From a virus: a DNA stretch of 40,328 nt. The stretch spans positions 1-40,328 of the IMG/VR virus record IMGVR_UViG_3300049215_000243; one strand, given 5' to 3'. A program made the position numbers and the translations under genes. Of the stretch, positions 1 through 7,751 are shown one piece after another (the stretch's first letter is position 1; each line of letters begins with the position of its first letter). The notes under the pieces were generated by a model. The model searched no databases, was not told the DNA's origin, and saw only the letters and a program-made list of their open reading frames with translations.

Positions 1-1
1 A

Positions 2-427
2 AAGAACGTCGAGCGCGCAGCCGAGCGCATGCGCAAGCTCCACGCCGACCCGGTGTTCGCCGCAAAGAGCGCCGAGCGCGCAGCCGAGCGCATGCGCAAG
101 CTCAACGCCGACCCGGTGTTCGCCGCAAAGAACGCCGAGCGCATGCGCAAGCTCAACGCCGACCCGGTGTTCGCCGCAAAGAACGCCGAGCGCGCAGCCG
201 AGCGCATGCGCAAGCTCCACGCCGACCCGGTGTTCGCCGCAAAGAGCGCCGAGCGCGCAGCCGAGCGCATGCGCAAGCTCCACGCCGACCCGGTGTTCGC
301 CGCAAAGAGCGCCGAGCGCGCAGCCGAGCGCATGCGCAAGCTCAACGCCGACCCGGCCAGAAAAGCGAAGCGCCAAGCAACATTTGACGCGACCATCATG
401 CTGCGGCTGCTGCCAGACGAGGGGTAA
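2..427 (+). CDS. Tandem-repeat protein, 5' partial, unknown function
   Basis: The reading frame is open from the first bases of the window, so the N-terminus is missing. It is built from near-identical units of 21 residues (one of 17), each starting MRKL(H/N)ADPVFAAK and continuing with SAERAAER or NAERAAER. A unique basic tail follows and ends LRLLPDEG at a TAA. The repeats are rich in Ala, Arg, Lys and Glu and should be helical. I do not recognise a domain. Similar short basic helical repeats occur in phage proteins of unknown role, and nucleic-acid binding is only a guess. It is followed 62 bases later by the coiled-coil gene on the same strand, so it probably belongs to the early operon. 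Confidence 0.6.
   Translation, partial: KNVERAAERMRKLHADPVFAAKSAERAAERMRKLNADPVFAAKNAERMRKLNADPVFAAKNAERAAERMRKLHADPVFAAKSAERAAERMRKLHADPVFAAKSAERAAERMRKLNADPARKAKRQATFDATIMLRLLPDEG
29..355 (+). repeat. 63-bp in-frame tandem repeat
   Basis: Repeat units begin at 29, 92, 143, 206, 269 and 332. Four intervals are 63 bp and one is 51 bp, so one copy lacks 12 bp (4 codons). Copies differ mainly at a His/Asn codon (cac/aac) and a Ser/Asn codon (agc/aac). The near-identity at the DNA level indicates recent unequal recombination or slippage, and all copies keep the reading frame. Confidence 0.9.
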
Positions 428-489
428 TAGGGGCGTTCAGGTGATGCCTGATTCCGACTGAAAGAAAGATTCAACAGGAGATGATTTAA

Positions 490-1353
490 ATGGCCACTGA
501 AATCGTTGAGTACAGCAAGACCGAGGCGGCGCTTGCGGAACTCGGACAGAAATACAAGGGCGTCGTGTTCGACGTGACAACCAAGGATGGCATGGTGGCG
601 GCAGTCAAAGGTCGCTCCGAGATTCGCAAGTATCGCACCTCGTTGGAGGACTTGCGAAAGGCCATCAAGGCCCCGGCTCTCCGGCGCTGCCAAGTGATCG
701 ATGAGGAAGCGCGCCGGATAACGGGAGAACTCCTTTCTTTGGAGGAACCGATAGACGCCCAGATAAAGCGCGAAGAGCAGCGGAAACTGGAGGAGAAAAA
801 CGCCGCCGTTCGCGCTGAACAAGAACGACTTGCCGCAGAAGAACGCGCCCGCAAGGAAGCAGAAGAGGCGCGGCTGGCTGCGGAGCGCAAGGCTATCGAG
901 GCAGAGAGGGCCAAACTCGACGCTGATAAGCGCGAGCGTGAAGCCCAAGAGCGCGAGGCGCGGCGAAAGCTGGAAGAGGAAGAGCGCGCCGCTCGCCAAC
1001 GAATCGAGGAGGCCGAGCGCAAGGCCCGCGCCGAGCGCCAAGCCGAAGAGGATCGCATACGCGCCGAACGTGAGCGCGTGGAAGCCGAGCGCCGGGCGGC
1101 AGAGGATGCGTCACGCAAACTGCGCGAGGAACAGGAAGCCAAGGCCCGCGCCGAGCGCGCCGAACAGGAGGCAAAAGAACGGGCGGAACGTAAAGCGGCA
1201 GAGGACGCCGCCAGAGAAGAGAAGCGAAAGGCAGACGATTTGCTGGACGCCAGAGCTATGTTGGTCTCGTTCAAGGAGCGCCATGGCGATAAAGAGGAAT
1301 TCGCGCCCGTGGTGAAGGCGATAACCGCCTACTTCAAGACGGTGCGTTCATGA
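490..1353 (+). CDS. Coiled-coil early protein beside recombination genes
   Basis: The 287-residue protein has a compact N-terminal region of about 90 residues (beginning MATEIVEYSK and ending near LEEPIDAQIKREEQRK). A very long charged coiled coil of Glu, Arg, Ala and Lys follows from about residue 95 to 250, then a short globular tail (KEEFAPVVKAITAYFKT). Coiled-coil proteins of this kind, often misnamed TolA-like, sit directly upstream of RecE/Sak4-type recombination genes in phages of Pseudomonadota; that is family knowledge. The ATG at 490 follows a GGAG at suitable distance. The stop overlaps the next ATG (ATGA). The biochemical role is unknown; a scaffold or accessory role in recombination is inferred from context only. 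Confidence 0.75.
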   Translation: MATEIVEYSKTEAALAELGQKYKGVVFDVTTKDGMVAAVKGRSEIRKYRTSLEDLRKAIKAPALRRCQVIDEEARRITGELLSLEEPIDAQIKREEQRKLEEKNAAVRAEQERLAAEERARKEAEEARLAAERKAIEAERAKLDADKREREAQEREARRKLEEEERAARQRIEEAERKARAERQAEEDRIRAERERVEAERRAAEDASRKLREEQEAKARAERAEQEAKERAERKAAEDAAREEKRKADDLLDARAMLVSFKERHGDKEEFAPVVKAITAYFKTVRS

Positions 1354-2216
1354 ACGACATGAAATACGAAAACCTGTCGATGGGCGAGTACCTCGCGCTG
1401 CCCTACGTGAGCGCGTCCCTGCTGCATAATGTTCTGGCCTATTCGCCAGCCCATGCGAAGTTCTGGCAGCAGAACCGCGACGACGCCAGCGAGGCGTCAG
1501 ATACCGGGACCGCGATCCACGATGCGCTGCTGGAGGGGATGGACCGCATCGTCGCTATCGACGCGCCGGACTGGCGCACGAAGGCCGCGAAGGAAGCGCG
1601 AGACGTGGCGCGGCTCGATGGAAAAATCCCCATGCTCGCGCACAAGGTGAAGAACGTGGAGGGAGCGGTCAATGCAGCCCATAAGTTCATCGGCGCGTCC
1701 CCGCTCGCCGGCATCTTCACCAGCGGCAAGCCTGAGCAGACGCTTATATGGGAAGAGGGCGGCTTGAGGTGCAAGGCCCGCCCCGACTGGCTCACCAATG
1801 ACCGAGACATTCTGCTGCACCTGAAGACCACCAAAGGAAGCGCCAATCCGGAAGTCTGGATACGCTCACAGCTAGAGCCGATGGGCTATGACGTGGCCTT
1901 GGCGTGGTATCAGCGCGCCATAGAGCAGTTCGTGGACGCGGATTCGTGCGAGCACGTCGTTCTCGTGGTCGAACAGGAAGCGCCGCATGGCTGCTCCCTT
2001 ATCTCGCTCGACCCTGCGATGTGGTCGATAGCCCACGCCAAGGTAGCCCGCGCGCTGGCAACGTGGCAACGCTGCGTGGCGGCCGGCCGCTTCCCCGCCT
2101 ATCCGAGTGCGATCCACTACGCGGAGCCGAAGCCGTGGCAACTCGCGCAAGAGGAAGAGGCGCAACTGGGAGTCGTATTCGATCAATTGCAAGAAGAGCA
2201 AGGACTGCAAGCATGA
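1350..2216 (+). CDS. RecE-like PD-(D/E)XK exonuclease (DUF3799-type)
   Basis: This 288-residue protein is a probable phage dsDNA 5'-3' exonuclease that makes 3' single strands for annealing recombination. Family motifs visible in order are a YVSASLLHNVL start region, G-T-A-I-H-D-ALLEG near residue 52, C-K-A-R-P-D followed by D-I-L-L-H-L-K-T-T (the metal-binding D and D/E-x-K core), and Y-D-V-A-L-A-W-Y-Q, which matches the conserved QxxxY-like helix region. Length fits the RecE C-terminal nuclease/DUF3799 group. It overlaps both the upstream and downstream genes by ATGA, placing it in one translation-coupled unit with the annealing ATPase, the usual exonuclease plus annealase pair. Confidence 0.85.
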   Translation: MNDMKYENLSMGEYLALPYVSASLLHNVLAYSPAHAKFWQQNRDDASEASDTGTAIHDALLEGMDRIVAIDAPDWRTKAAKEARDVARLDGKIPMLAHKVKNVEGAVNAAHKFIGASPLAGIFTSGKPEQTLIWEEGGLRCKARPDWLTNDRDILLHLKTTKGSANPEVWIRSQLEPMGYDVALAWYQRAIEQFVDADSCEHVVLVVEQEAPHGCSLISLDPAMWSIAHAKVARALATWQRCVAAGRFPAYPSAIHYAEPKPWQLAQEEEAQLGVVFDQLQEEQGLQA

Positions 2217-3181
2217 CGACCTTTCGAGCGGCCAAGCGCGAGAACGTCGGGCTGTGGGTGAACCTCATCGGCGGCACCGGAAGCGGCAAGACTTTCAGCG
2301 GCTTCCGCATGGCTTCCGGCATCTCGGGTGACAAGCCGTTCGCGGTGATAGACACCGAGAACCGCCGCGCGCTGCATTATGCGGACGCCTTCCGGTTCGA
2401 CCATGCCGAACTGCGCCCGCCCTTCCGCCCGGACGCCTACGCGGATGCGGTCATGTCCGCAGACGCCGTGGGCTATCCGGTCATCATGATCGACAGCGGT
2501 TCGCACGTCTGGGCGGGCGATGGCGGCGTGCTCGACATGCAGGAAGCGGAATTCGAGCGCATGGGCTCCCGCGAGGCCGTGAAGATGGCGAGCTGGATCA
2601 AGCCCAAGATGGAGCACAAGCAGATGGTGCAGAAGCTCCTGCAAGTTAAGGCGCACATCATTCTGTGCCTGCGCGCCGAGGAAAAAATCGAGATGGTGAA
2701 GAAGGACGGGAAAATGGTCGTGCAGCCCAAGATTACCATGATCGGCAAGGACGGTTGGGTGCCGGTCTGCGACAAGAATCTGCCGTTCGAGGCGACGGCT
2801 AGTTTCCTGCTTCTCGCCAGCGCCCCTGGTGTCCCGCACCCCATCAAGCTGCAAGAGCAGCACAAGGCACTCTTCCCGCTCGAGCAGCCCATCACAGAAC
2901 AATCCGGCCGCGCCCTCGCAGCGTGGGCGTCCGGCACCGACTCCGCAGCCCGTCCCTCTCCCTCTCCCTCGCCGGACCCTCTCCCTCCCGGCGTGGACGC
3001 GGCTGCGGACCTGATTACGGAGAAGCAGGAGGGCGAGCTGCTTGACCTGATGGAGGCATCCGGCGTCGCCATCAAGCGATTCCTCGAATACGGCGGCATC
3101 GCCAGCGTCGCAATGCTCGAAGCGCGCTACTTCTCCGCCGCGTGCAAGTGGATCAAGGCACAGGGGGCACAAAGGCCATGA
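2213..3181 (+). CDS. Sak4-like RecA-fold single-strand annealing ATPase
   Basis: The 322-residue protein carries a Walker A motif GGTGSGKT at about residues 19-26 and a Walker B-like strand VIMIDSGSHVW near residue 90, the layout of Sak4-type (RecA-core) phage annealing proteins. After a Pro/Ser-rich linker (near residue 245) comes a C-terminal module, LITEKQEGELLDLMEASG and onward, that resembles tails on many phage ERF/Sak/RecT proteins. The frame is open further upstream, but the ATG at 2213 overlaps the exonuclease stop (ATGA) and starts directly at the conserved core, so I chose it. The role is annealing of ssDNA made by the upstream exonuclease. Confidence 0.85.
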   Translation: MTTFRAAKRENVGLWVNLIGGTGSGKTFSGFRMASGISGDKPFAVIDTENRRALHYADAFRFDHAELRPPFRPDAYADAVMSADAVGYPVIMIDSGSHVWAGDGGVLDMQEAEFERMGSREAVKMASWIKPKMEHKQMVQKLLQVKAHIILCLRAEEKIEMVKKDGKMVVQPKITMIGKDGWVPVCDKNLPFEATASFLLLASAPGVPHPIKLQEQHKALFPLEQPITEQSGRALAAWASGTDSAARPSPSPSPDPLPPGVDAAADLITEKQEGELLDLMEASGVAIKRFLEYGGIASVAMLEARYFSAACKWIKAQGAQRP

Positions 3182-3378
3182 GAAGATTTATCGCGCAACT
3201 TTTATCCCCGCTTCATCCAATTGTTCGCGCAATTCCGCACGCGCATTCCTGGAGACTCCTGACCAAAGATGATTACCGTTCGCGTGGAAAACACTGGGGA
3301 AACTACCTCGGTGTAGATGAAGAAGAATGCATGGCATGCGGTCTCATGAGGAAGGCGGTTGAGAGGGTGACGGGATGA
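3178..3378 (+). CDS. Small protein with CxxC, unknown
   Basis: A 66-residue protein whose ATG overlaps the previous stop (ATGA) and whose stop overlaps the next ATG (ATGA), so it is embedded in the coupled early operon. It has a basic hydrophobic start (MRRFIAQLLSPLHP), a His-rich middle, and an ECMACG motif near residue 53. One CxxC plus nearby His residues could bind a metal, but no full zinc-finger pattern is present. Function unknown. Confidence 0.65.
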   Translation: MRRFIAQLLSPLHPIVRAIPHAHSWRLLTKDDYRSRGKHWGNYLGVDEEECMACGLMRKAVERVTG

Positions 3379-3668
3379 CCGACCTTGAGCTGACCCTGCT
3401 GTGCGCGGAGGCGATGGGCGTTTCGAAAAGCCTCGTCCATGAAGGAGGGGCGCTTAGATACTGGCCGCTCCACGACGACGCGCAGGCCATGGCGCTGGTG
3501 AAGAAGTTCCGGCTGTCCGTAGATATCGGAGAAGATTGCTGCGATGCGATTTGGTTCGACCCGGAAGATATCGAGGATGTAATACGTTGCGAGCGCGACG
3601 ACGAGAACATAAACGCGGCCATCGTCGAGTGCGTCGCCAAGCTGCACCTCGCCCGGAGCAAGGCGTGA
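3375..3668 (+). CDS. Small phage protein, alpha/beta, unknown
   Basis: A 97-residue acidic protein. The N-terminal helix (TDLELTLLCAEAMGV) followed by a YWPLHDDAQAMALVKKF segment resembles small phage proteins often called ABA-sandwich or DUF2591-like. These are family impressions, not motif proof. The ATG overlaps the previous stop by ATGA. A 42-base gap then separates it from the Tad1-like gene. No catalytic motif is visible. Confidence 0.65.
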   Translation: MTDLELTLLCAEAMGVSKSLVHEGGALRYWPLHDDAQAMALVKKFRLSVDIGEDCCDAIWFDPEDIEDVIRCERDDENINAAIVECVAKLHLARSKA

Positions 3669-3710
3669 AGCCCATCCATTACCATCACCACAACCACAGG
3701 AGCACCACCC

Positions 3711-4097
3711 ATGCGACAGATTCACGACCACAAGATCAACCCCTACGACAGGCTGGAGATCGCAGTCGTTGATGAGCCCGGCGCTGGCGGGGCGAATCAC
3801 CTTTATCGGATAACCGGTTTCGACAGCGGCACGAACGCTTCCGACCCGTTCGCGGAGCGCTATGGCGAACCAGCGCGGCACTCGACCGTCCTCCTCTTTC
3901 AGAACGGCCCGATCGCCGAGTTCGGCGTGAACGGCGTAACGCACGAGGCGCTGCTCGCCATTGTGATCGACCGGCTGCGCAGTTTCCAGTCCGGCCCCTT
4001 CACCTGCATGGAGAACGCGCTGGCCTTGACAAACCTAGAGGCGGCGCTGCACTGGCTGCTCCACCGTTCTCGCGCGCCGCGCACGTCGCCGCGCTGA
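3711..4097 (+). CDS. Tad1/Acb2-like cyclic-nucleotide sponge (candidate anti-defence)
   Basis: The 128-residue protein has a beta-rich N-terminal half (LEIAVVDEPG, HLYRITGFD, STVLLF). Next comes the block FQNGPI at 63-68 and GVNGVT at 72-77, then two helices: THEALLAIVIDRLRSFQSG (77-95) and CMENALALTNLEAALHWLLH (99-118). This pattern matches what I know of Tad1, a phage protein that sequesters gcADPR made by Thoeris; the helical hairpin is shared with Acb2, which binds CBASS signals. Homologues usually end with a conserved RGVEGT-like tail; here the end is RAPRTSPR, so the tail looks shortened. An AGGAG sits 8 bases before the ATG. The assignment is from memory of the family, and ligand binding is not shown. 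Confidence 0.6.
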   Translation: MRQIHDHKINPYDRLEIAVVDEPGAGGANHLYRITGFDSGTNASDPFAERYGEPARHSTVLLFQNGPIAEFGVNGVTHEALLAIVIDRLRSFQSGPFTCMENALALTNLEAALHWLLHRSRAPRTSPR

Positions 4098-4107
4098 AGG
4101 AGAGGAA

Positions 4108-4563
4108 ATGAGCGATGACAAAATATGCAGCACCGAAGAACTCAGTTACGTTCTATGCGAAGCGCTACACGAAACATTGACATTGCTGGAAGGCTGGATA
4201 AATCGCTACTGCTGCGATCCGCGATACAGGAACGAACACAAGAAGGATTTGGCGAAGAAACGCGCAATATTGGACAGCACGATGGAGCGGCTGAAGAAAA
4301 TGAAAGAACTTCCCGGCGGCGCCAGCACAGAGACCGGAACAGTGCGCAATGTCACCCACTGGCAGCCGCTCCCGCCACCGCCCGGCAGCGCGCCGCGAGC
4401 GCAGGACGCGAGGGACGCGCAGAGGTATCGGTGGCTGCAATCCAATCGCGGATGCGGAAACGAGCTGGTGCCCTCTGATGAGGGCTGCTATCTGCAATTG
4501 AATCCGCGAGACATGGACGCCGCCATCGACGCCGCGATTGCCGCTGAGAAAGGAAAGCCATGA
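4108..4563 (+). CDS. Phage protein with C-terminal DAQRYRWL...AAIDAAI module
   Basis: A 151-residue protein with a helical N-terminus (residues 8-70) and a Pro-rich linker (QPLPPPPGSAP). Its C-terminal module, DAQRYRWLQSN ... MDAAIDAAIAAEKGK, recurs at the end of many unrelated short phage proteins of Pseudomonadota. A strong GAAGGAG precedes the ATG by 5 bases, and the gene starts 10 bases after the Tad1-like stop, so the two are probably co-expressed. Function unknown. Confidence 0.7.
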   Translation: MSDDKICSTEELSYVLCEALHETLTLLEGWINRYCCDPRYRNEHKKDLAKKRAILDSTMERLKKMKELPGGASTETGTVRNVTHWQPLPPPPGSAPRAQDARDAQRYRWLQSNRGCGNELVPSDEGCYLQLNPRDMDAAIDAAIAAEKGKP

Positions 4564-4608
4564 TTCCGATAGAGCGATTCCTACCCTAACCCCGCGCCGC
4601 GAGAGTAT

Positions 4609-5787
4609 GTGACTAACTGGCCCTTGATGGACAACAACGTAACGCCCGAGGACATTTCAGCCCTCCGGTCGTTCCTCGATACGCCCGATGTGCGCCTGAC
4701 GAACGGTTCACAGGTAAGGGCGTTCGAGGAGGAATTCGCCGCGTGGTTGGGGGTGCGCTACGCCGTCATGGTGAATAGCGGCTCGTCCGCGAATCTCATC
4801 ACGATGCAGGCGCTGAAGATCCTGCATGGAGTAGAGCGCGTTCTGGTGCCGTGCATTACGTGGGTGTCAGACATCGCGGCGGTGCTTCACGCCGGGATGG
4901 AGCCGGTTTTCGTAGACGTTGACCCGGAGACGCTGGGAATGGATTGGACGACAGCGCAGCGAAAGGCGTCGTCCATGGATATCGCGGTATTCCCGACGCA
5001 TTGCCTCGGATTCAACGCGATGGTCGGCCCTCTTCCGTGCTTCCGAGACGATGGCAAGCACTATCAGCCGTGGGTTGTGGAGGACTGCTGCGAATCTCTG
5101 GGCGGCACAAGCGTGGCCGGATCGAGACATGGAACGCGCGGCCTCATGTCCAACTTCTCGTTCTACTACGCGCACCATATGACCACGATCGAGGGCGGCA
5201 TGGTGTGCACCGATGACGCGGAGTGCTATCAGACGCTGCGGCGCCTGCGATCGCACGGCCTCGTGCGCGAGATGGACGATCCCGAGCGCAGGGCGGCGTG
5301 GTCGGCTAACAATCCCTCCCTAGACCCGGAGTTCATCTTCACGCACCCCGCCTACAACGTGAGGCCGACCGAGATTAACGCGGTGCTGGGGCGCTCACAG
5401 TTGATGCGCTTGGACGAGAATAACGATAGGCGCACGCGCAATCTGAAGGCGTTCCTATCCATGCTCCACCCGTCGCGCTACCGGACACGGTATCGCACCG
5501 AAGGATCATGCAATTACGCGCTGCCGCTCATCCTGAACGCGCCTGACGACGATCTATTTAAGCGCGTACTTTCGACCCTGCGGGAACAGGGCATAGAGTG
5601 CCGGCGCGGCACGGCGGGCGGCGGTAATCAGTTGCGCCAGCCCTACGCAATCCACCGCTGGGGAGAGCTCTACAAGGAATTCCCCGAGGCCGAGTACATT
5701 CACCGCTACGGCCTTTATGTCGGGAACTATCCGACACTGGAATTGGAGAAGATCGAGCGCTTGTGCGAGGCGCTGTGGAGGCTATGA
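4609..5787 (+). CDS. DegT/StrS-fold sugar enzyme, ColD/RfbH-like 3-dehydratase
   Basis: The 392-residue protein has the full fold-type I sugar aminotransferase architecture: NSGSSANLITMQAL (cofactor phosphate/entry), PCITWVSDIAAV, VEDCCESLGG with D159 as the pyridine-nitrogen partner, and SFYYAHHMTTIEGGM. At the place of the Schiff-base lysine there is His189. That swap is the hallmark of the 3-dehydratases ColD (colitose) and RfbH/E1 (3,6-dideoxyhexoses), not of aminotransferases. The likely reaction is C3 deoxygenation of an NDP-4-keto-6-deoxyhexose with PMP; no Fe-S cysteine pattern is obvious, so it is closer to ColD. The GTG start includes the WPLMDNNVT segment typical of relatives; ATG 4627 is the alternative. 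Its stop overlaps the convergent radical SAM gene. Confidence 0.8.
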   Translation: MTNWPLMDNNVTPEDISALRSFLDTPDVRLTNGSQVRAFEEEFAAWLGVRYAVMVNSGSSANLITMQALKILHGVERVLVPCITWVSDIAAVLHAGMEPVFVDVDPETLGMDWTTAQRKASSMDIAVFPTHCLGFNAMVGPLPCFRDDGKHYQPWVVEDCCESLGGTSVAGSRHGTRGLMSNFSFYYAHHMTTIEGGMVCTDDAECYQTLRRLRSHGLVREMDDPERRAAWSANNPSLDPEFIFTHPAYNVRPTEINAVLGRSQLMRLDENNDRRTRNLKAFLSMLHPSRYRTRYRTEGSCNYALPLILNAPDDDLFKRVLSTLREQGIECRRGTAGGGNQLRQPYAIHRWGELYKEFPEAEYIHRYGLYVGNYPTLELEKIERLCEALWRL

Positions 5788-7230
5788 GATGATCTTGCGC
5801 TTCAGTTCCTGCTGCGTCATGAGCACGAGGTGAGCGCGTTCGTCGTAGCCGAACTTCTTCTCGATCATGGACAGGTAGGACGGCGCGCTGAAGTAGCGCA
5901 GGAAGGCGCGGTCCCTGAACCCCAGCACCTCCGCAGCGCTCAGTTGCTCCGTGGGCAGCGGTAACGTCTCGTAGGCGTGCTGGCTGTAGCCGATCCATCC
6001 AGGCCCTCCCGGGTCATCCGGCAGCGGCCAGCCCTTCGCCTTGGCCATCTCGTAGAGTTTGGACCCGGGGTAGGCCATGGCGGAGTAGAAGTTGGCGAAC
6101 TCGCAGTTAGCCTCGATCGCTAGAGACAGCGTTTCCTCCATCGAATCGTGCGTGTCGTCCGGGAGCCCGAAGATGTAGTTCCCGATGACGCTGATTCCGG
6201 CGTCCTGAACCTTCTTAACTACCTTGAGGATGTCCTCGTTCCCGAATCTCCCCTTCTCCGCGCCGTCCCTTACGTGCTTGGAGGCGGACTCGATACCGAG
6301 GGCGAGCCAGCGAAAGCCGGCGAGTCTGAGCCGCTCCAGGTATTCGTCCTTCACCGTGTCCACTCGGGCATAGGCCCAGATGTTGAGCGACTCGCCCAGC
6401 CCTCGGTTGATGATCTCGTCGCACACGCCCAGCACATGATTTCGGTGCAGCACGAACATCTCGTCCACGAATTTAACGTTCCTCACTCCGTACCCCATCA
6501 CCAGCAGCTCCAGTTCGTCGCCAACGGCGCGCGGCGACCAGCGGCGATAGGACGGGCCGCCGAAGGGCGCGTTGATGCAGCAGAAAGTGCAGCGATACGG
6601 GCACCCGAGCGTCGTGTGAATGGAGGCGTACGGCCCGCGCTCGGCCAAGTGCCCGAAGCAGTGCCAGTTGTGCGCTCGGTACTGATCCATCGGCAAGCGG
6701 TCCCACGCGCAGCCGGACATTTCTCCGTCTAGGTTCGCCACGTTCTCCCCCCTGATGATGGGGGGCAATGGGATCTCCGCGTCGAGGAACGCTATCGCCT
6801 GCCGGATGGCGTCTGGCCCCTCTCCGCTGCACACGCAGTCTACCGCCTCCTCGGCAAGCGTGCGTTCCGGCAGCGCGGCAGGATGCGTGCCGGTCATCAT
6901 GATTTTGGCCTGCGGGTAGCGCTCCTTGATTGCGCGCGCGATCGCGCCTGCTGCCGGCATGTTCTGGGTGCTCGCGGAGGGCTGGAATCCGTAGACGACG
7001 AGAACAACGAGGGTGGGGGCGTATGTCTCGTAAAGTTCTGCCACGGCCGGACCGTCCAGCGCCAAGGCGTGCGCATCCAGTATCTCGACGGAGCGACCCT
7101 TGTTGAGCAGATATCCAGCAAAGAGCGCGGCAAGAGATGGGGGCTCAACGGCGCTGAAGGCCGCGCCAAGTCCCTGGTAGACGCTCAGGCGGTTCCCCGG
7201 GTTGATCAGGAGGCAGTCGAGTTTCCTCAT
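5782..7230 (-). CDS. B12-binding-domain radical SAM protein
   Basis: The 482-residue protein has an N-terminal cobalamin-binding-like Rossmann region (LLINPGNRLSV, VVLVVYGFQ, MMTGTHPAAL, CVCSGEGP) and a radical SAM core with C210-P-Y-R-C214-T-F-C217 (CX3CX2C, binds the 4Fe-4S cluster), followed by FVDEMF and WLALGIESAS strands typical of the barrel. Relatives act as methyltransferases or in C-C and ring chemistry of lipids, sugars and natural products; the substrate here is unknown. The ATG overlaps the stop of the TPP protein gene (ATGA), so it is the last gene of a four-gene coupled unit. Its TAG lies inside the end of the convergent dehydratase gene (6-bp overlap). Confidence 0.85.
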   Translation of the reverse strand: MRKLDCLLINPGNRLSVYQGLGAAFSAVEPPSLAALFAGYLLNKGRSVEILDAHALALDGPAVAELYETYAPTLVVLVVYGFQPSASTQNMPAAGAIARAIKERYPQAKIMMTGTHPAALPERTLAEEAVDCVCSGEGPDAIRQAIAFLDAEIPLPPIIRGENVANLDGEMSGCAWDRLPMDQYRAHNWHCFGHLAERGPYASIHTTLGCPYRCTFCCINAPFGGPSYRRWSPRAVGDELELLVMGYGVRNVKFVDEMFVLHRNHVLGVCDEIINRGLGESLNIWAYARVDTVKDEYLERLRLAGFRWLALGIESASKHVRDGAEKGRFGNEDILKVVKKVQDAGISVIGNYIFGLPDDTHDSMEETLSLAIEANCEFANFYSAMAYPGSKLYEMAKAKGWPLPDDPGGPGWIGYSQHAYETLPLPTEQLSAAEVLGFRDRAFLRYFSAPSYLSMIEKKFGYDERAHLVLMTQQELKRKIIS

Positions 7231-7751
7231 GCGTACATCTCCGTGAATTCGACCAGCAGGGTGGATTTCCCATCCGGGCGATTGTAGGCGTGGCGGTAGG
7301 CTGGCCCTATGTCCTTGGGTGCGGTCAGTTGAATCACTTCCACGCTCTTTAGCATCCGGATGAAGGAATCGGAGAAGTTCCCATAGTGCTGCGCCTGCGG
7401 GTCCAGTGGCGTGCGCGAAGCAACGGCGGTGCGGATGATGACCTTGACCCGGTAGTCCGAATACTCGGATAGCTTGTTGAGGTGCAGAACAAGCTGGTTC
7501 GTCGCCAGCAGGAGGAAGTTCCAACGCGGGAATATGGTGATCGGCACGAAACCAGAGAGCGCGAGGCCCGTGCTCATGCCCATCTGCGCGTCCTCTATCA
7601 CGGGTAGTTCCAAGCGCTTTTCCTCTGGCACCCCTTGCAGGGTGGTGAACATCGCGGTGCCGGGGCATCCGACCGACTGCCCGAGGAAGTAGGTATCCTG
7701 CTTCTCGCCTAGCCACTTCATGGCGGCGGTGAGTTCGTCGGAGTAATTCAA
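7227..7751 (-). CDS. TPP-dependent enzyme, E1-beta/transketolase PYR domain only
   Basis: The product (174 residues) corresponds to the pyrimidine-binding domain of E1-beta/transketolase proteins: LPVIEDAQMGMSTGLALSG contains the conserved cofactor-activating Glu (E53), followed by VPITIFPRWNFLLLATNQLV and VKVIIRTAV. Ordinary E1-beta subunits are about 325 residues with a second C-terminal domain, which is absent here: the protein ends with the strand TLLVEFTEMYA. The start is inferred as a TTG at 7751 that overlaps the alpha stop (TTGA); no ATG lies nearer. It would pair with the upstream PP-domain protein to form an active site. Confidence 0.75.
   Translation of the reverse strand: MNYSDELTAAMKWLGEKQDTYFLGQSVGCPGTAMFTTLQGVPEEKRLELPVIEDAQMGMSTGLALSGFVPITIFPRWNFLLLATNQLVLHLNKLSEYSDYRVKVIIRTAVASRTPLDPQAQHYGNFSDSFIRMLKSVEVIQLTAPKDIGPAYRHAYNRPDGKSTLLVEFTEMYA

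Noticed and set aside
29-355. CRISPR-like array
   Set aside because: Repeats are contiguous, without unique spacers, and keep a reading frame; they are coding repeats.
486-1274. Long minus-strand Ser/Arg-rich open frame
   Set aside because: It is the antisense shadow of the charged coiled-coil gene; the low-complexity Ser/Arg/Ala composition is what Glu/Lys/Arg codons give on the other strand.
2183-3172. 329-codon minus-strand open frame
   Set aside because: Exact antisense of the Sak4-like ATPase; His/Leu/Arg-rich composition without motifs.
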